A stretch of 64,000 bases of DNA, taken from a gamma proteobacterium HdN1. Its GTDB lineage: Bacteria > Pseudomonadota > Gammaproteobacteria > Pseudomonadales > Ketobacteraceae. Position numbers and translations under genes: made by a program. The notes beneath the pieces were generated by a model. That model saw only the letters and a list, made by a program, of their open reading frames with translations, was not told where the DNA came from and ran no database searches. The DNA is taken from assembly GCA_000198515.1 (NCBI GenBank), contig FP929140.1:4252527-4316526 (forward strand), written 5' to 3'. Below, piece by piece: positions 1 to 9,305 of this stretch; the stretch's first letter is position 1, and each line of letters opens with the position of its first letter.

Positions 1-2814
1 GCCAATTGGCTGCAACGCCTGTCAGGGCAACGTCCGTGGCGCGGTCGTGCGCCGTTGACCGAGAAAGACTACGCCAAACTTTGGGATGGCCCCAAACACG
101 CCATTCCCGATTATTTGCCGTGGGTCGATTTTGACGATGAAAAGAAAGTATTTTTGCTTAACGACGGCGTAAGTGTTGGCGCCGTTTTTGAGTTGCGCCA
201 AGTGAATGTTGAAGGGAAATCCTCGGAATTTATTGGCAAAGTGCAGCAGGCGCTCAAGCGGGCGCTGGCAGGCGTGCCGGAAGTCTACGAAGGCAACCCG
301 TGGATTGTGCAAATCTACCTGCAAGACGAACCGATCGAATCGCTGGTGCAGGAGATGCAGCGTTACGCAAAGCCTGCGGCACGGGAAAGCCAGCACTCCA
401 AAGAATGGTTCAACTTGTTGGAGGAGCATGTTCGCCAGATGTCACGCGAGCAGGGGATTTTTGAGGACGAACTGGCGGGGATCCGCTGGCGCGGCCTCAC
501 CCGACGGGTGCGCTTGGTGCTATATCGCTACACCGAGCGCGGCGAGTGGCTGACGGAAGATAATACGCTGAAACGCTCCAATCGCAGCCCCAGCCGTGAA
601 CTCAATCAAGCGGCCCGCGTGTTTACACGAGCGCTACAGGGTGCAGGCGTGGCTGTAAAGCGTCTGGAGGGCGCCGCATTTTTTGAGTGGATGGGGCCGT
701 TTTGCTCACCTAACCCCGTACACGCCAAAGATGGTTATGAGTGGGTACGCAGTGTAAAACGCTATCCAGCACCGGGAAAGCGCACCGCCACCTACGATTT
801 TGGGCAAGCGGTTTTTGCAGAAGAGCCGCGCACGGATGAGGACGGACGGTTTTGGTTTTGCGACCAGCCCACACGCTTTCTGTCGATCACCCCACTGGAA
901 ACGACACCCGATGTTGGCGTGATTACCGCCGAAATTAAAAATGCCAGCGGCAAAGAAGTCTCGTTGTGGGATGAGCTGCCGCGTGGCTCGCTATTCACGA
1001 TGACCATCGTGATCGAATCGCAACTGCACATTAAACATCACCTCGAAGACATCATTCAGTCCGGTGGTCGTGCGACGCGAGAGGCGGAAATGGCCACCGA
1101 CCAAGCCCAGCATGCGCTCAACTATTTGGCCGAAGGCAACCGAATTTACCGAGTGTACCCTGGCGTTTATTTACGGGGTGATACCGACGCTGCACTCGAA
1201 GATGCCATGTTAAACACCATGACCATCCTGTCGCAGGCGGGCCTGTCGGTCATTCCGCCCAAATGGGATTTAGCACCGATCGACGCTTTTTTGCGGGCGT
1301 TACCGATGGCCTATCACTACACCTACGACCGTGCCCGCCTCAAGCGCGCATGGCTGTGCGATGCCGATGACCTCACTGCACTCTTGCCGTTATATGGTCG
1401 CTCTACCGGCACTGGAAACCCCGGCTTTTTCTTCTTTAACCGTGTGGGTGAGCCGCTGTTGGTCGATCCTTTTAATAAGCGCGACCGCACGAAAACCGCT
1501 CACTTACTGCTGTTCGGGCCAACAGGTTCTGGTAAATCTGCGACGGCAAACTACCTGCTACAGCATATTGCGGCCATTCATGACCCACGACTGTTCATCA
1601 TTGAGAAAGGCAACAGTTTTGGGCGTCTAGGCAAGCATTTTGCCGGCATGGGCAAAACCGTGAACCACATTCGCTTTACTCCCTCGCTCAACATATCGCT
1701 GCCGCCTTATGCAGAAACTTCGCGTGCGCTGGAGCAACTGGAATTTCAGGAGGAGATGCGAAAATCGCGTGAAAAAATGGCCGCCAATGGTGAGGTGGAT
1801 GATGCGATTAGCTTTCAGGTAGACGCTGAAGCCATCGACGATGGAGAAGATGATGAGGACGATCAGCGCGATTTTCTTGGTGAGATGGTCAACCTCACCA
1901 TTTTAATGGTCACCGGTGCCAGCAAGCGCGAAGAAGAGCATCTGTCGCAGGCAGATCGTGCGCTGTTAAAAGAATGCCTCATTGAAGGACTGCTGGCCAG
2001 CGCCCGACGCGGGGCGCCTCACGCATTGCCGCAAGACGTGGTTGATGTGATGAATGAGCGCCTGAAAATCCCCAGTACCGATGAGCATCAACGGCTGCGT
2101 TTACGCGACATGAGTACGGCGCTCGGCAAGTGGACGTCGGGTATTCATGGCCATTACTTCAACCGTTATGGAGAAAGTTGGCCAGAGGCGGATTGCACCA
2201 TCGTGGATATGGGGATTCTTACCGGTAACAACAACGACGACATGCTAGCCGTCGCGCTGATTTCCCTGATCAACACGATCACAGGGCTGGGGGAGAAATA
2301 CCAGCATGTGCAAGGGGCACGCGAAACCATCGTGTTAATCGACGAAGGCCACGTGATCACCAAAAACCCTGTACTCGCCAAACCCTTAGTGTTTGGCCTG
2401 AAAACATGGCGGAAGCTGGCGATTTGGTTGTGGCAAGCGACGCAAAACCTCGCCGACTACCCCGATGAGGCCGAGGTGATGCTCGCGTTGGCCGAGTGGT
2501 GGATCTGCCTCACGATGGAATCCGAGCAGGAAATCAAACAAATTGCGCGATTCAAACCACTGACAGAAGACGAGCGAGCCTTGCTAGTCAGCGCCCGAAA
2601 ACAGGATGGCGCATTTACCGAAGGCGTAATTCTGGGCTCAAAAATCAAAGCGCTGTTCCGTGTCGTGATGCCCGCCTTGCCACTCGTGCTGTCCATGACC
2701 GACGTCGATCAGAAGAAAGCGATTGCTGAGCTGGCACGTAAGCACGGCATCTCTGAAATCGCCGCCGCCCACATGATGGCCAAGAAAATCATCCAAGCAC
2801 GGGAGCAAGCATAA
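1..2814 (+). CDS. Conjugative transfer ATPase, VirB4/TraC type (PFL_4706 family), 5' end outside window
   Basis: This is the cytoplasmic ATPase that powers the type IV secretion channel and pilus assembly of the ICE. The frame is open from base 1, so 937 residues are visible and the true start lies upstream; the TTG at 55 is probably not the start. Walker A GPTGSGKS is at visible residues 506-513 and Walker B VLIDE is near residue 778. A very acidic stretch (DDGEDDEDD) lies near residue 613 between the two nucleotide-binding motifs. The N-terminal part (LPWVDFDDEK, LNDGVSVGAVFE) matches the PFL_4706 branch of VirB4 proteins. It is followed after 1 nt by the TIGR03757 gene, so it is in the same operon as the next four genes. 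Confidence 0.93.
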   Translation, partial: ANWLQRLSGQRPWRGRAPLTEKDYAKLWDGPKHAIPDYLPWVDFDDEKKVFLLNDGVSVGAVFELRQVNVEGKSSEFIGKVQQALKRALAGVPEVYEGNPWIVQIYLQDEPIESLVQEMQRYAKPAARESQHSKEWFNLLEEHVRQMSREQGIFEDELAGIRWRGLTRRVRLVLYRYTERGEWLTEDNTLKRSNRSPSRELNQAARVFTRALQGAGVAVKRLEGAAFFEWMGPFCSPNPVHAKDGYEWVRSVKRYPAPGKRTATYDFGQAVFAEEPRTDEDGRFWFCDQPTRFLSITPLETTPDVGVITAEIKNASGKEVSLWDELPRGSLFTMTIVIESQLHIKHHLEDIIQSGGRATREAEMATDQAQHALNYLAEGNRIYRVYPGVYLRGDTDAALEDAMLNTMTILSQAGLSVIPPKWDLAPIDAFLRALPMAYHYTYDRARLKRAWLCDADDLTALLPLYGRSTGTGNPGFFFFNRVGEPLLVDPFNKRDRTKTAHLLLFGPTGSGKSATANYLLQHIAAIHDPRLFIIEKGNSFGRLGKHFAGMGKTVNHIRFTPSLNISLPPYAETSRALEQLEFQEEMRKSREKMAANGEVDDAISFQVDAEAIDDGEDDEDDQRDFLGEMVNLTILMVTGASKREEEHLSQADRALLKECLIEGLLASARRGAPHALPQDVVDVMNERLKIPSTDEHQRLRLRDMSTALGKWTSGIHGHYFNRYGESWPEADCTIVDMGILTGNNNDDMLAVALISLINTITGLGEKYQHVQGARETIVLIDEGHVITKNPVLAKPLVFGLKTWRKLAIWLWQATQNLADYPDEAEVMLALAEWWICLTMESEQEIKQIARFKPLTEDERALLVSARKQDGAFTEGVILGSKIKALFRVVMPALPLVLSMTDVDQKKAIAELARKHGISEIAAAHMMAKKIIQAREQA

Positions 2815-2815
2815 C

Positions 2816-3301
2816 GTGGCTCGATCTATTCACCAGTCAAATCACCAGTCAAAATCAAAATACAAAAAATATGCGGGAATCCCACTGCTGCTGTTTGGGT
2901 TAAGCACGGTGACGCTCGCCGCCGACCGCATTGAAGTGACCTATTTTGGCAACGATCAATACCCACCCCAGCAAGTGGAGTGGGCAAAAGCGCAACCTGA
3001 TCTGCAGGTCGTCATCGTAAACCTTGACGACCACCGCAATCTCGAAAACGAGCTCTCTAAAGATTTACCGAATAACGATCCCGAGAAGGCCATGGCGATT
3101 GCCCGTGAGCGTGTGCTGGCCGTAGAGCAAGCGCGTTGGGATACGCTCTTTTCTGGCCCGATTAAAGCCAAAGAATGGCAAGTGCAACGAATTCCGGCAG
3201 TGGTTTTTGGGCAGGGCAAGCAGGTCGTGTACGGCGTTACCGATTTGCAAAAGGCAGTTGGAGAATGGAGAGGAGTGCATCTCGATGCGGCACACCGTTA
3301 A
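2816..3301 (+). CDS. Integrating conjugative element protein, TIGR03757 family
   Basis: This is a 161-residue exported protein of the ICE mating apparatus. It starts at GTG 2816, directly after the ATPase stop. It has an N-terminal hydrophobic segment (residues 20-35, ending LAADRIEVTYF) that looks like a signal peptide, then a domain with the IPAVVFGQGKQVVYGV ending typical of this small family, which resembles thioredoxin-fold TrbC/TraF-like proteins but has no CxxC. It always neighbours TIGR03756 in this ICE class, as here. The 3' end overlaps the next gene by 17 nt, which implies coupled translation. The exact biochemical role is unknown. Confidence 0.85.
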   Translation: MARSIHQSNHQSKSKYKKYAGIPLLLFGLSTVTLAADRIEVTYFGNDQYPPQQVEWAKAQPDLQVVIVNLDDHRNLENELSKDLPNNDPEKAMAIARERVLAVEQARWDTLFSGPIKAKEWQVQRIPAVVFGQGKQVVYGVTDLQKAVGEWRGVHLDAAHR

Positions 3302-4658
3302 ACGATTGGCGCAAGCCGTACTTTGCGGTGTCGTGCTGTCAGGCAGTCAGGCCATGGTCGCCGCCCCCGTTTCACAAACGGTGCCCGTCAGTGGCGCAAA
3401 TATCGTCGATCTGATTAAAGTCGGGCTCACCGGAATCTCCGGTGGGTGCCTGAACTATTGCATCACCGGTATTTGCGTCCACTACAACGGCCTCAAGGTC
3501 ATCATCAGCCCGCGAATTGCGCATAACACCTCAGAATTTACCGTGTCCTCCTTTCGGGCGCAGGGCCAGCAGCCGTGGATCGAATGGAAGCGTGTGTTTG
3601 GCAATATACAGGCCAGTTTAGCCAACGGTATTTTCGGTACGCTGCTCGGCACAGGGCAGATTGGTGGATATGGCACCTACACCGAAGAGCACAAAGAAAA
3701 CGACCGCCAATTGCCATTCAAAGAAGTCGATATTAACGGCCATCCGCTGGCGCTGCTGCCCATGCTATTGGGTTCAGGTGGGATGACCGCAGGTGGAGCC
3801 ACCCAACCGCCTACAGAGGCTGACTTTACCGAAGCACAAACTGCGGCAGGCAGCATGGTAGATGCCTCAGATTTTGCCGCAATGTTCATGAACTCCGAAA
3901 TCCTCGACGTATTTTCGTACATGAATACGATGAACCAAATCGGCACCATGGCGAGTGAAATGAGCGAGGTGATGGACTATCTGTCGTCCATGCAGGATCT
4001 GGCTTCGGGCATGGGGGGGAGTGGCAGTTACGACTTGCTCTGCGAGAGTACAGTAACGCCGTTCATTCCGTTCTATTTAAGCGCCATCGACACGCTGACG
4101 TGGCGCCTACCGTGGCCGGATGTACTGACTCATTCGGTGGACTTGGCGTATGGTATGACGCCTTTCTTGCCGAACCGTAAAGTGATCGGCACCCCTGATG
4201 CTATGCCGACACTCACCAACGGCGTGTGGGCAGGGCTTTATCCGCGCATTGGATTTGTTAACCAAGAACACGATGGCAAAGTGGGCGCGGTGGCGTCCCA
4301 GCGTGCCCTTGATCTTGTCTTGGCCGAGGACGGAAACGATCATTTTGGCCACGTCACACTTTTTAATCCCGGCTTTGCCAACCAGCGCGACTGGCACATC
4401 ATCCCCTACGAATTTCATGCCAGCGGCGTGAAAGGCGGAGTGTGGCAGCAGGTGCATCCCATCCCCAAAGCGGAGTGCCGCCCCTCTCTGTACCGTGACC
4501 GAGAGCTCAGTGATACCGCAGAAGATCACAGCGCACCGGTCGTGCTGGGTGGCGACCAAAACTACATCTGGGCGTTTTGGCGGCGGTATGAGTGCTGCAT
4601 GAATCGCAAAGGCGTATTTATTGGTGCAATCCCAACGCCCGATATTTGCCTGTTCTAG
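3285..4658 (+). CDS. TraU-like integrating conjugative element protein, TIGR03756 family
   Basis: This 457-residue exported protein is related to TraU of F-type systems, a periplasmic assembly factor for mating-pair formation. The ATG at 3285 is preceded by AGGAG; the open frame reaches back to 3207, but that start would overlap the previous gene more. A signal peptide ends near AMVAAPVS. Family traits are the many cysteines (GGCLNYCITGICVHY near residue 50; YECCMNRKGV near the end), an internal Met/Gly-rich stretch, and the C-terminal IGAIPTPDICLF. It lies between TIGR03757 and TIGR03755, the conserved order. Confidence 0.88.
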   Translation: MRHTVKRLAQAVLCGVVLSGSQAMVAAPVSQTVPVSGANIVDLIKVGLTGISGGCLNYCITGICVHYNGLKVIISPRIAHNTSEFTVSSFRAQGQQPWIEWKRVFGNIQASLANGIFGTLLGTGQIGGYGTYTEEHKENDRQLPFKEVDINGHPLALLPMLLGSGGMTAGGATQPPTEADFTEAQTAAGSMVDASDFAAMFMNSEILDVFSYMNTMNQIGTMASEMSEVMDYLSSMQDLASGMGGSGSYDLLCESTVTPFIPFYLSAIDTLTWRLPWPDVLTHSVDLAYGMTPFLPNRKVIGTPDAMPTLTNGVWAGLYPRIGFVNQEHDGKVGAVASQRALDLVLAEDGNDHFGHVTLFNPGFANQRDWHIIPYEFHASGVKGGVWQQVHPIPKAECRPSLYRDRELSDTAEDHSAPVVLGGDQNYIWAFWRRYECCMNRKGVFIGAIPTPDICLF

Positions 4659-4677
4659 GTAACCTAAGGATTAAGAA

Positions 4678-6084
4678 ATGGACATTCAACCCCGCCAACC
4701 CCGCTTTTCCAAACGCACCAAGAAAGCCCTGTTGCTGTTCAGCCTGATGCTCACCCCCTGCCTGCCGGTGACGCTCGGCCACGCCGAACCGCTGACCAAG
4801 TACGTGGATGATTTTTTCTACAAATTAAACGGTGGTCGGGCCATTCCGCGCGGCGCTGCTGGATATATCACCTATCGGGTGGGCGCTCGATTCACCGCAA
4901 ATCCTGGCTACACCTGCGGCAAGTTCAAAATGGAAAACAATCTGAAGCAGGCATTTGAAAACATGAAGACGCAGCTATCGGGTTTGCCGGGCCAGATTTC
5001 CACGGCAGCCACGGAGATGGTAGCCGCCCTGCCCATGTACCTTGTAAAAACCTACGCACCCGACATTTACGGCATTTTAACGTGGAACCTCGATCAAGCC
5101 ATCGAGCTGTTCCGCTTTGAGTACAAAACTTGCGAAATGCTGGAATCGGAAATGGCGAAAGCCGAGGGAGAGCACAACCCCTACAATACGGCCCTTCGCG
5201 CATCGGTCATGAACCAGTGGAAATACGGCGCCGAAAACAACCAGAGCATTAACCAGACCTCGCAAGAAATCAAAGAGAACCCCGGACGCAAAGGCTTTGA
5301 TTTTCTGGGGAAAGGGCGCGGAACCAAGGAGAATCCGGTGCCGATCAAACACGATTTAATGGTGTTGGCGTACAACAACCGTATTGGCCGCACCAACGAA
5401 CCCCTGAACGAATCTGCCCCGCCGGACGATCAAAAAAACCTCGCCTTGGTGCAGATATGGCCCACTCCCAAAGCCGCCGCCGATTGGGTGGTAGCCGCCA
5501 CCGGCGAATTCTGGATTGTGGTAGATGACGAAAAACCGAAAAGCGCCCCCGGTGTGGGCATCCGCCCTGAAATCGACCTGCTGACCGATCGTTACGAGCA
5601 GGCCATTGTGAACGCCGTCAATCTGGATGATTTTCAAGAGCTCGACGAGTTGGGGCTTACCGTCCCTCCAAATCTGCGCATTTCCGACCGTGTGATCAGC
5701 GCCCTGCGCAACCTGCCCGACGACAAACGCGCCGTAGCCACCAGCCGCCTCGCATCAGACACCGCCGTCGCCATCGTGAAAAACAAGGCAGACCTTGCGA
5801 CTACCCTGTTCCGATCTGCCGTACAAGATCCGGATGTAGCGACCTCGCAAATCTCCAGCATTGCCGCAAAGGTGTCTGACGACACCCGCAAATGGCTGAG
5901 CGAGGAGATGGAGGAAGTCGCCACCTCGATGCAAATGGCCCGCATTGGCTTGGGCACTACACCGCTCTTGATCATGGGCCAAAGCATGGTAGAGACGCTG
6001 AAAAAATCCACGCAGACGGGCAGCTCCCCCAAAAACAACAACCCCGCCATCCAAGGCGGCTACCCAGTAGCACCTGCACCTTAG
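4678..6084 (+). CDS. Integrating conjugative element protein, TIGR03755 (PFL_4711) family
   Basis: This is a 468-residue exported protein of the ICE transfer operon. The N-terminus is basic and then hydrophobic (KKALLLFSLMLTPCLPVTLGHAEP), a signal peptide. The mature start LTKYVDDFFYKLNGGRAIP and the GYTCGKFKMENN segment are characteristic of the family. The C-terminal half is helical and charged with no clear membrane segment, and the tail is Pro/Asn-rich. It sits 19 nt after the TraU-like gene and before the TraG-N gene. It is thought to work in pilus or mating-pair assembly on the periplasmic side; no enzymatic activity is known. Confidence 0.87.
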   Translation: MDIQPRQPRFSKRTKKALLLFSLMLTPCLPVTLGHAEPLTKYVDDFFYKLNGGRAIPRGAAGYITYRVGARFTANPGYTCGKFKMENNLKQAFENMKTQLSGLPGQISTAATEMVAALPMYLVKTYAPDIYGILTWNLDQAIELFRFEYKTCEMLESEMAKAEGEHNPYNTALRASVMNQWKYGAENNQSINQTSQEIKENPGRKGFDFLGKGRGTKENPVPIKHDLMVLAYNNRIGRTNEPLNESAPPDDQKNLALVQIWPTPKAAADWVVAATGEFWIVVDDEKPKSAPGVGIRPEIDLLTDRYEQAIVNAVNLDDFQELDELGLTVPPNLRISDRVISALRNLPDDKRAVATSRLASDTAVAIVKNKADLATTLFRSAVQDPDVATSQISSIAAKVSDDTRKWLSEEMEEVATSMQMARIGLGTTPLLIMGQSMVETLKKSTQTGSSPKNNNPAIQGGYPVAPAP

Positions 6085-6154
6085 GCGTTATAGACAACGG
6101 TTGTTATGTACATAAAAAACCTAACCATATTTACAACATTTGGGGAGTCACGCC

Positions 6155-8035
6155 ATGTATGTAGGTAGCGCTGCCGAGCTGAACCTGATTGCCTTTGGGT
6201 GGATGCTATACGACAACCTGTGGGCGTTATTAGCCTTTGTGGGGCTGGTCATGGTACCGTTCACATGGACTCTGTTCATGGCGGTATTTGATGCCGTCAA
6301 AAAGCACGGTTTTTCCGGGCCAGATGCACCGATCACGGCCTTTTACTCGGTCTTTGCGTCCTTCATGGTGATGATGCTGGTGTATGTTGTTGCCTGCATC
6401 CCCATGGTGTCACTCAGCGTGGATAAATGGGAATACAGCCAAATCTGCACCGCCAACGGTGTAGAGCAGGTGGAAGGCCGCACGCTCCGAGGCGATGAAA
6501 CGCTGGTCACCGCCGCAGGTCAGTTAATCAGCGGCTCACTTAAACCGGTCGATGCCAAAGTGCCGATTCTGTGGGATGTGATCCAACGCATCGGTGCAGG
6601 CATGAGCCGTGCGCTGAACTCCGGCGGCGCATGCCCGAATAATTCGACATATATGGATGGCGCCATGCGTAAGCTAAAGTTTGCAGGCGATCCGAGCTTG
6701 CAAGGGGAGCTTGCTCAATTCACCAAAGACTGCTTTTTACCTGCCCGCAGCCGCCTGATGAGTTCATTGGAAAGCGGCACACTTACCACCGTACCGACGC
6801 CGGCGGCAGCGGTCGATCGAGATCAGTACTATGCGGCGAAATATCGGGAATGGACGCAAAAGCCAAAAACGAACGATGAGGTATTTGATCGCAGCAATGA
6901 CCCGAATTACATTGGCAGCCATTTTTATTTGAGCGTGCCGGGTCTGTATGCACCTGCACAACCGGGCCAGTACGACATACAGGGAGACACGCTGCGGGCC
7001 AGCAAACCCGTGGCAGGATGGTCTTACGATCCCGTGCGCGATTGCAGCCATAGTAACGACGCTGCTGGTGATTTCTGTACAAATCATGCTCGAAACGAGG
7101 ACTTGAGAAAGAATCGAGCGTCGCCCACCTGTGATGAGTGGTGGAATGATTCTGAAATCGGCCTGAAGAGAAAATTGTTTGAGGCGGCAGATACTTCTGT
7201 ATCTTTATATAACAACGGTCCCGTGGATCCTAACACCCTTCAAACCCCCACCACGCAGATCAGTGCAAGTGAGGCACTCAATAGCGCCATTACGCAAACC
7301 ACTGGGGCGAGCAAATCGAAAGCGTGGCTAGAGGATAAAATTATTGCAACGGCGATGGTGAATGACTCAAACTCACTGAAAGCCATAGAAACTGCCACGA
7401 AGGATTTGACGGCATACGAAGGCCCCCCAATCAACGCTGAAAGTCCTCTTATTGTTAGGATAGGTGTAGGTTTTGCGGCTGTTGCTGCCATGGCGTTTTC
7501 GGCGGTGGCTGCTGAAGCAGCGACTGCAGCCGCTGCATCAGCAGCGGTGTCCATTGCTGGGAGTGCAGCAGAATTTTACGCATTCACCTACATGGTAAAG
7601 AGCGTTTATCCGATTGCGATTGCGTACATCGAAATGTTTTTTATTGCAATGCTACCGTTCATGATGGTCGCAAGCATGTACGATTTAGGCAGGCTGTTAC
7701 AGTTTGCGTTAATCTTTTTAGCGATACAATTTTTGTCGCCGTGGCGTTATATCGTTGAGTACCTAGATGAGCGCTTGTTTAGCTTGATGTATCCAGACAA
7801 CACGTTGTGGGGTACAGCTGCTACGCTGGTTGACAGGATATTGCTGGATGTTACAACGTCTGGAATGTATATCGTATTTCCAATAGTTCTTCTCTGGCTA
7901 ATCACGCTTGCGGGTGCTGGCAGCACAAGCGGCATAATTGGAGCACTGAGCACAAATGGCGCTGCTACGATTATTAAAGGGGCCAGTAGTTCAACCAAGG
8001 CTCCAGCATCAAAAAAACCAAAAGCTAAAAAATAG
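6155..8035 (+). CDS. TraG N-terminal domain conjugal transfer membrane protein
   Basis: This 626-residue inner-membrane protein has the TraG-N domain used for mating-pair formation or stabilisation. The ATG at 6155 follows GGGGAG with good spacing. Hydrophobic segments occur at about residues 15-35, 65-85, 430-470 (Ala-rich) and 475-540, with a last helix near 580-600; a large hydrophilic, Cys-containing domain lies between. The C-terminus is Lys-rich (KKPKAKK). It is the last tra gene in the window; the 70-nt gap from TIGR03755 suggests it is still in the operon. Confidence 0.88.
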   Translation: MYVGSAAELNLIAFGWMLYDNLWALLAFVGLVMVPFTWTLFMAVFDAVKKHGFSGPDAPITAFYSVFASFMVMMLVYVVACIPMVSLSVDKWEYSQICTANGVEQVEGRTLRGDETLVTAAGQLISGSLKPVDAKVPILWDVIQRIGAGMSRALNSGGACPNNSTYMDGAMRKLKFAGDPSLQGELAQFTKDCFLPARSRLMSSLESGTLTTVPTPAAAVDRDQYYAAKYREWTQKPKTNDEVFDRSNDPNYIGSHFYLSVPGLYAPAQPGQYDIQGDTLRASKPVAGWSYDPVRDCSHSNDAAGDFCTNHARNEDLRKNRASPTCDEWWNDSEIGLKRKLFEAADTSVSLYNNGPVDPNTLQTPTTQISASEALNSAITQTTGASKSKAWLEDKIIATAMVNDSNSLKAIETATKDLTAYEGPPINAESPLIVRIGVGFAAVAAMAFSAVAAEAATAAAASAAVSIAGSAAEFYAFTYMVKSVYPIAIAYIEMFFIAMLPFMMVASMYDLGRLLQFALIFLAIQFLSPWRYIVEYLDERLFSLMYPDNTLWGTAATLVDRILLDVTTSGMYIVFPIVLLWLITLAGAGSTSGIIGALSTNGAATIIKGASSSTKAPASKKPKAKK

Positions 8036-8149
8036 CTTTAAATACCCGGAATGCAGAACCGATACTGGAATAAAGCGTTGTAAAGTAGGACGTGCGACAT
8101 CGTGAGGTGTCGCCCTATCCTGATTAGCGGGCAACAGGAATACTCGACC

Positions 8150-8374
8150 ATGGAAATACTTTTTGTTTTTTATCTGGGCTTCCTTGTAAAAGCGATCATT
8201 TCTGCATTAAGCGCCAAAGTACTAAACTATGACGCGACCACGGATGAGGACAACGATGAGGGCTCGAAACTCGGGGCTAATTTCTACTTAAACGAGTTTG
8301 AAGCGAGGTCACACTACGCAATGTTCAAAGTGGGCGACGATGACGATAGTGGCGGCCCCGGTTATTACATGTAA
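8150..8374 (+). CDS. Small acidic membrane protein, unknown
   Basis: This ORF encodes 74 residues from ATG 8150, in a frame open from 8102. I do not recognise it. Residues 2-22 form one hydrophobic helix (FVFYLGFLVKAIISAL); the rest is strongly acidic (TTDEDNDEG, GDDDDSGG) and should face the cytoplasm. This topology, one N-terminal membrane helix with an acidic tail, recurs in the 40-residue proteins at 10124, 10899 and 11736. There is no clear Shine-Dalgarno (GGAATACTCGACC precedes the ATG), so the start is uncertain. Confidence 0.5.
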   Translation: MEILFVFYLGFLVKAIISALSAKVLNYDATTDEDNDEGSKLGANFYLNEFEARSHYAMFKVGDDDDSGGPGYYM

Positions 8375-8382
8375 TGAGTAGC

Positions 8383-8497
8383 ATACCCACCTCTCAAGCA
8401 CGTTTTGTGATTGAGCGCTGCCCCATTGCTTGATGGTAAAACGGCGAATGTCGATAAGATCAGCCTTGGCTTCTGGAGTTAGACGAAAATTAGGCAT
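8383..8497 (-). pseudogene. Truncated ParE/RelE-type toxin, N-terminal 38 codons only
   Basis: From the ATG at 8497 the minus strand encodes a start typical of ParE toxins (FRLTPEAKADLIDIRRFT). After about 38 codons the ORF runs into sequence complementary to the small membrane gene and the ParE match stops, so the remaining two thirds are missing. No antitoxin gene lies directly upstream. The junction near 8383 probably marks the edge of an inserted or deleted segment. It is read here as an inactive remnant next to an intact parDE. Confidence 0.6.
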
Positions 8498-8544
8498 GAT
8501 TAGTCGAATTACCCCGATTCCAAATCATCAAAATTTGAACATGG

Positions 8545-8670
8545 CTATAAACGCCCTGCCTCTATCCACGGATTGATGATGGCATGGGCCTCGCTGACGT
8601 CTTGGGCGGCAAGCTGTTGCATGTGCTGGTCGATTTTCGCGGCCAGTCGGCGAAAATCGTTCATGCTCAT
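8545..8670 (-). CDS. 41-residue protein downstream of parE, unknown
   Basis: The minus-strand ORF begins MSMNDFRRLAAKIDQHMQQL and ends AIINPWIEAGRL. The ATG overlaps the parE stop by one base (TGATG), so it is probably translated by coupling as the third gene of the TA operon. It is hydrophilic and likely helical, with no membrane segment. I do not recognise a family; it could be an accessory to the TA pair or a remnant of another gene. Confidence 0.45.
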   Translation of the reverse strand: MSMNDFRRLAAKIDQHMQQLAAQDVSEAHAIINPWIEAGRL

Positions 8671-8963
8671 CAGTATCCCGCCTCTTTCTGGTGCCGAAAT
8701 GCCAAGACATAGACCGCATCGACGGCCGGTTCGTGGCGGTACAGAGCTACATAGCCGGAATCTCCGAAGGCAATCACCAATTCGCGAAGCTCCGGTATTT
8801 CAGGGAACGGACGGCCAATGTCGGGGGTTGTTTCCAGCAGTAGGAATTGCCGCTCGATGGCCTGACCTGCTCGTCTGGCGGCATCCGGGGCCTTGACAGC
8901 GAGGAAGCGTCGGCATCGCTCCAAGCCTTCCGCCGCGCCTTCGGTGACGATTACCTGTGGCAC
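8670..8963 (-). CDS. parE: Type II toxin, RelE/ParE family
   Basis: This 97-residue protein has the RelE/ParE fold signature: an N-terminal VIVTEGAAEGLERCRRFL helix region, the middle LLLETTPDIGRPFPEIPELREL segment, and the ending DAVYVLAFRHQKEAGY, where the RHQKE motif is typical of ParE/RelE toxins. Family members poison DNA gyrase (ParE) or cleave ribosome-bound mRNA (RelE); sequence alone does not decide which. It overlaps the upstream antitoxin gene by 13 nt. Such pairs stabilise mobile elements. Confidence 0.82.
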   Translation of the reverse strand: MPQVIVTEGAAEGLERCRRFLAVKAPDAARRAGQAIERQFLLLETTPDIGRPFPEIPELRELVIAFGDSGYVALYRHEPAVDAVYVLAFRHQKEAGY

Positions 8964-9223
8964 TCAGGCACCGCCTTTTCGTCTTCGGTGCCCCAAGTGT
9001 TCAACCAGGTGCGCACTTCTTGGCCGGTCAGGTGCCGTCCGGTTTCCTGATAGGCCGTCCAAGAGGCTAAGGCTTCCTGTTTGAAGCTCTCGCGGGCTTC
9101 CTCGCGCTCGACGTATTGCTGGATAGCTTCGAGCATGATCCAATGTGGCGAGCGGCGGCGCTGGCCGGCGAGGTGTTGGACGCGGCCTTTCAGCACATCG
9201 TCAATCTTGAGTGATGTTGCCAT
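8951..9223 (-). CDS. parD: Antitoxin, CopG/ParD ribbon-helix-helix family
   Basis: This 90-residue antitoxin pairs with the downstream ParE. The N-terminal MATSLKIDDVLKGRVQHLA and SPHWIMLEAIQQYVEREE segments are the ribbon and two helices of an RHH DNA-binding domain. The remainder should wrap the toxin. A perfect-looking palindromic operator lies 12 nt upstream of the start (9235-9259), consistent with autoregulation by ParD or the ParDE complex. Confidence 0.83.
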   Translation of the reverse strand: MATSLKIDDVLKGRVQHLAGQRRRSPHWIMLEAIQQYVEREEARESFKQEALASWTAYQETGRHLTGQEVRTWLNTWGTEDEKAVPECHR

Positions 9224-9234
9224 TGCTGTTTTCC

Positions 9235-9259
9235 TATCACTTGGTATTACCGAGTGATA
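9235..9259. promoter_or_regulatory. Palindromic operator of parDE
   Basis: Two 12-base arms, TATCACTTGGTA and TACCGAGTGATA, meet at this point and are complementary apart from one mismatch. The site lies directly before the parD start on the minus strand, where RHH antitoxins bind to repress their own operon. Confidence 0.65.
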
Positions 9260-9305
9260 ATTTAACCCTTTCCGTTCTGTCCGTCAAACGATCATTAGTC
9301 GGCCA

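Noticed and set aside
8545-8719. Minus-strand ORF 8528-8719 as an independent gene
   Set aside because: It is in another frame across parE; the coupled 41-residue ORF is the more likely reading.
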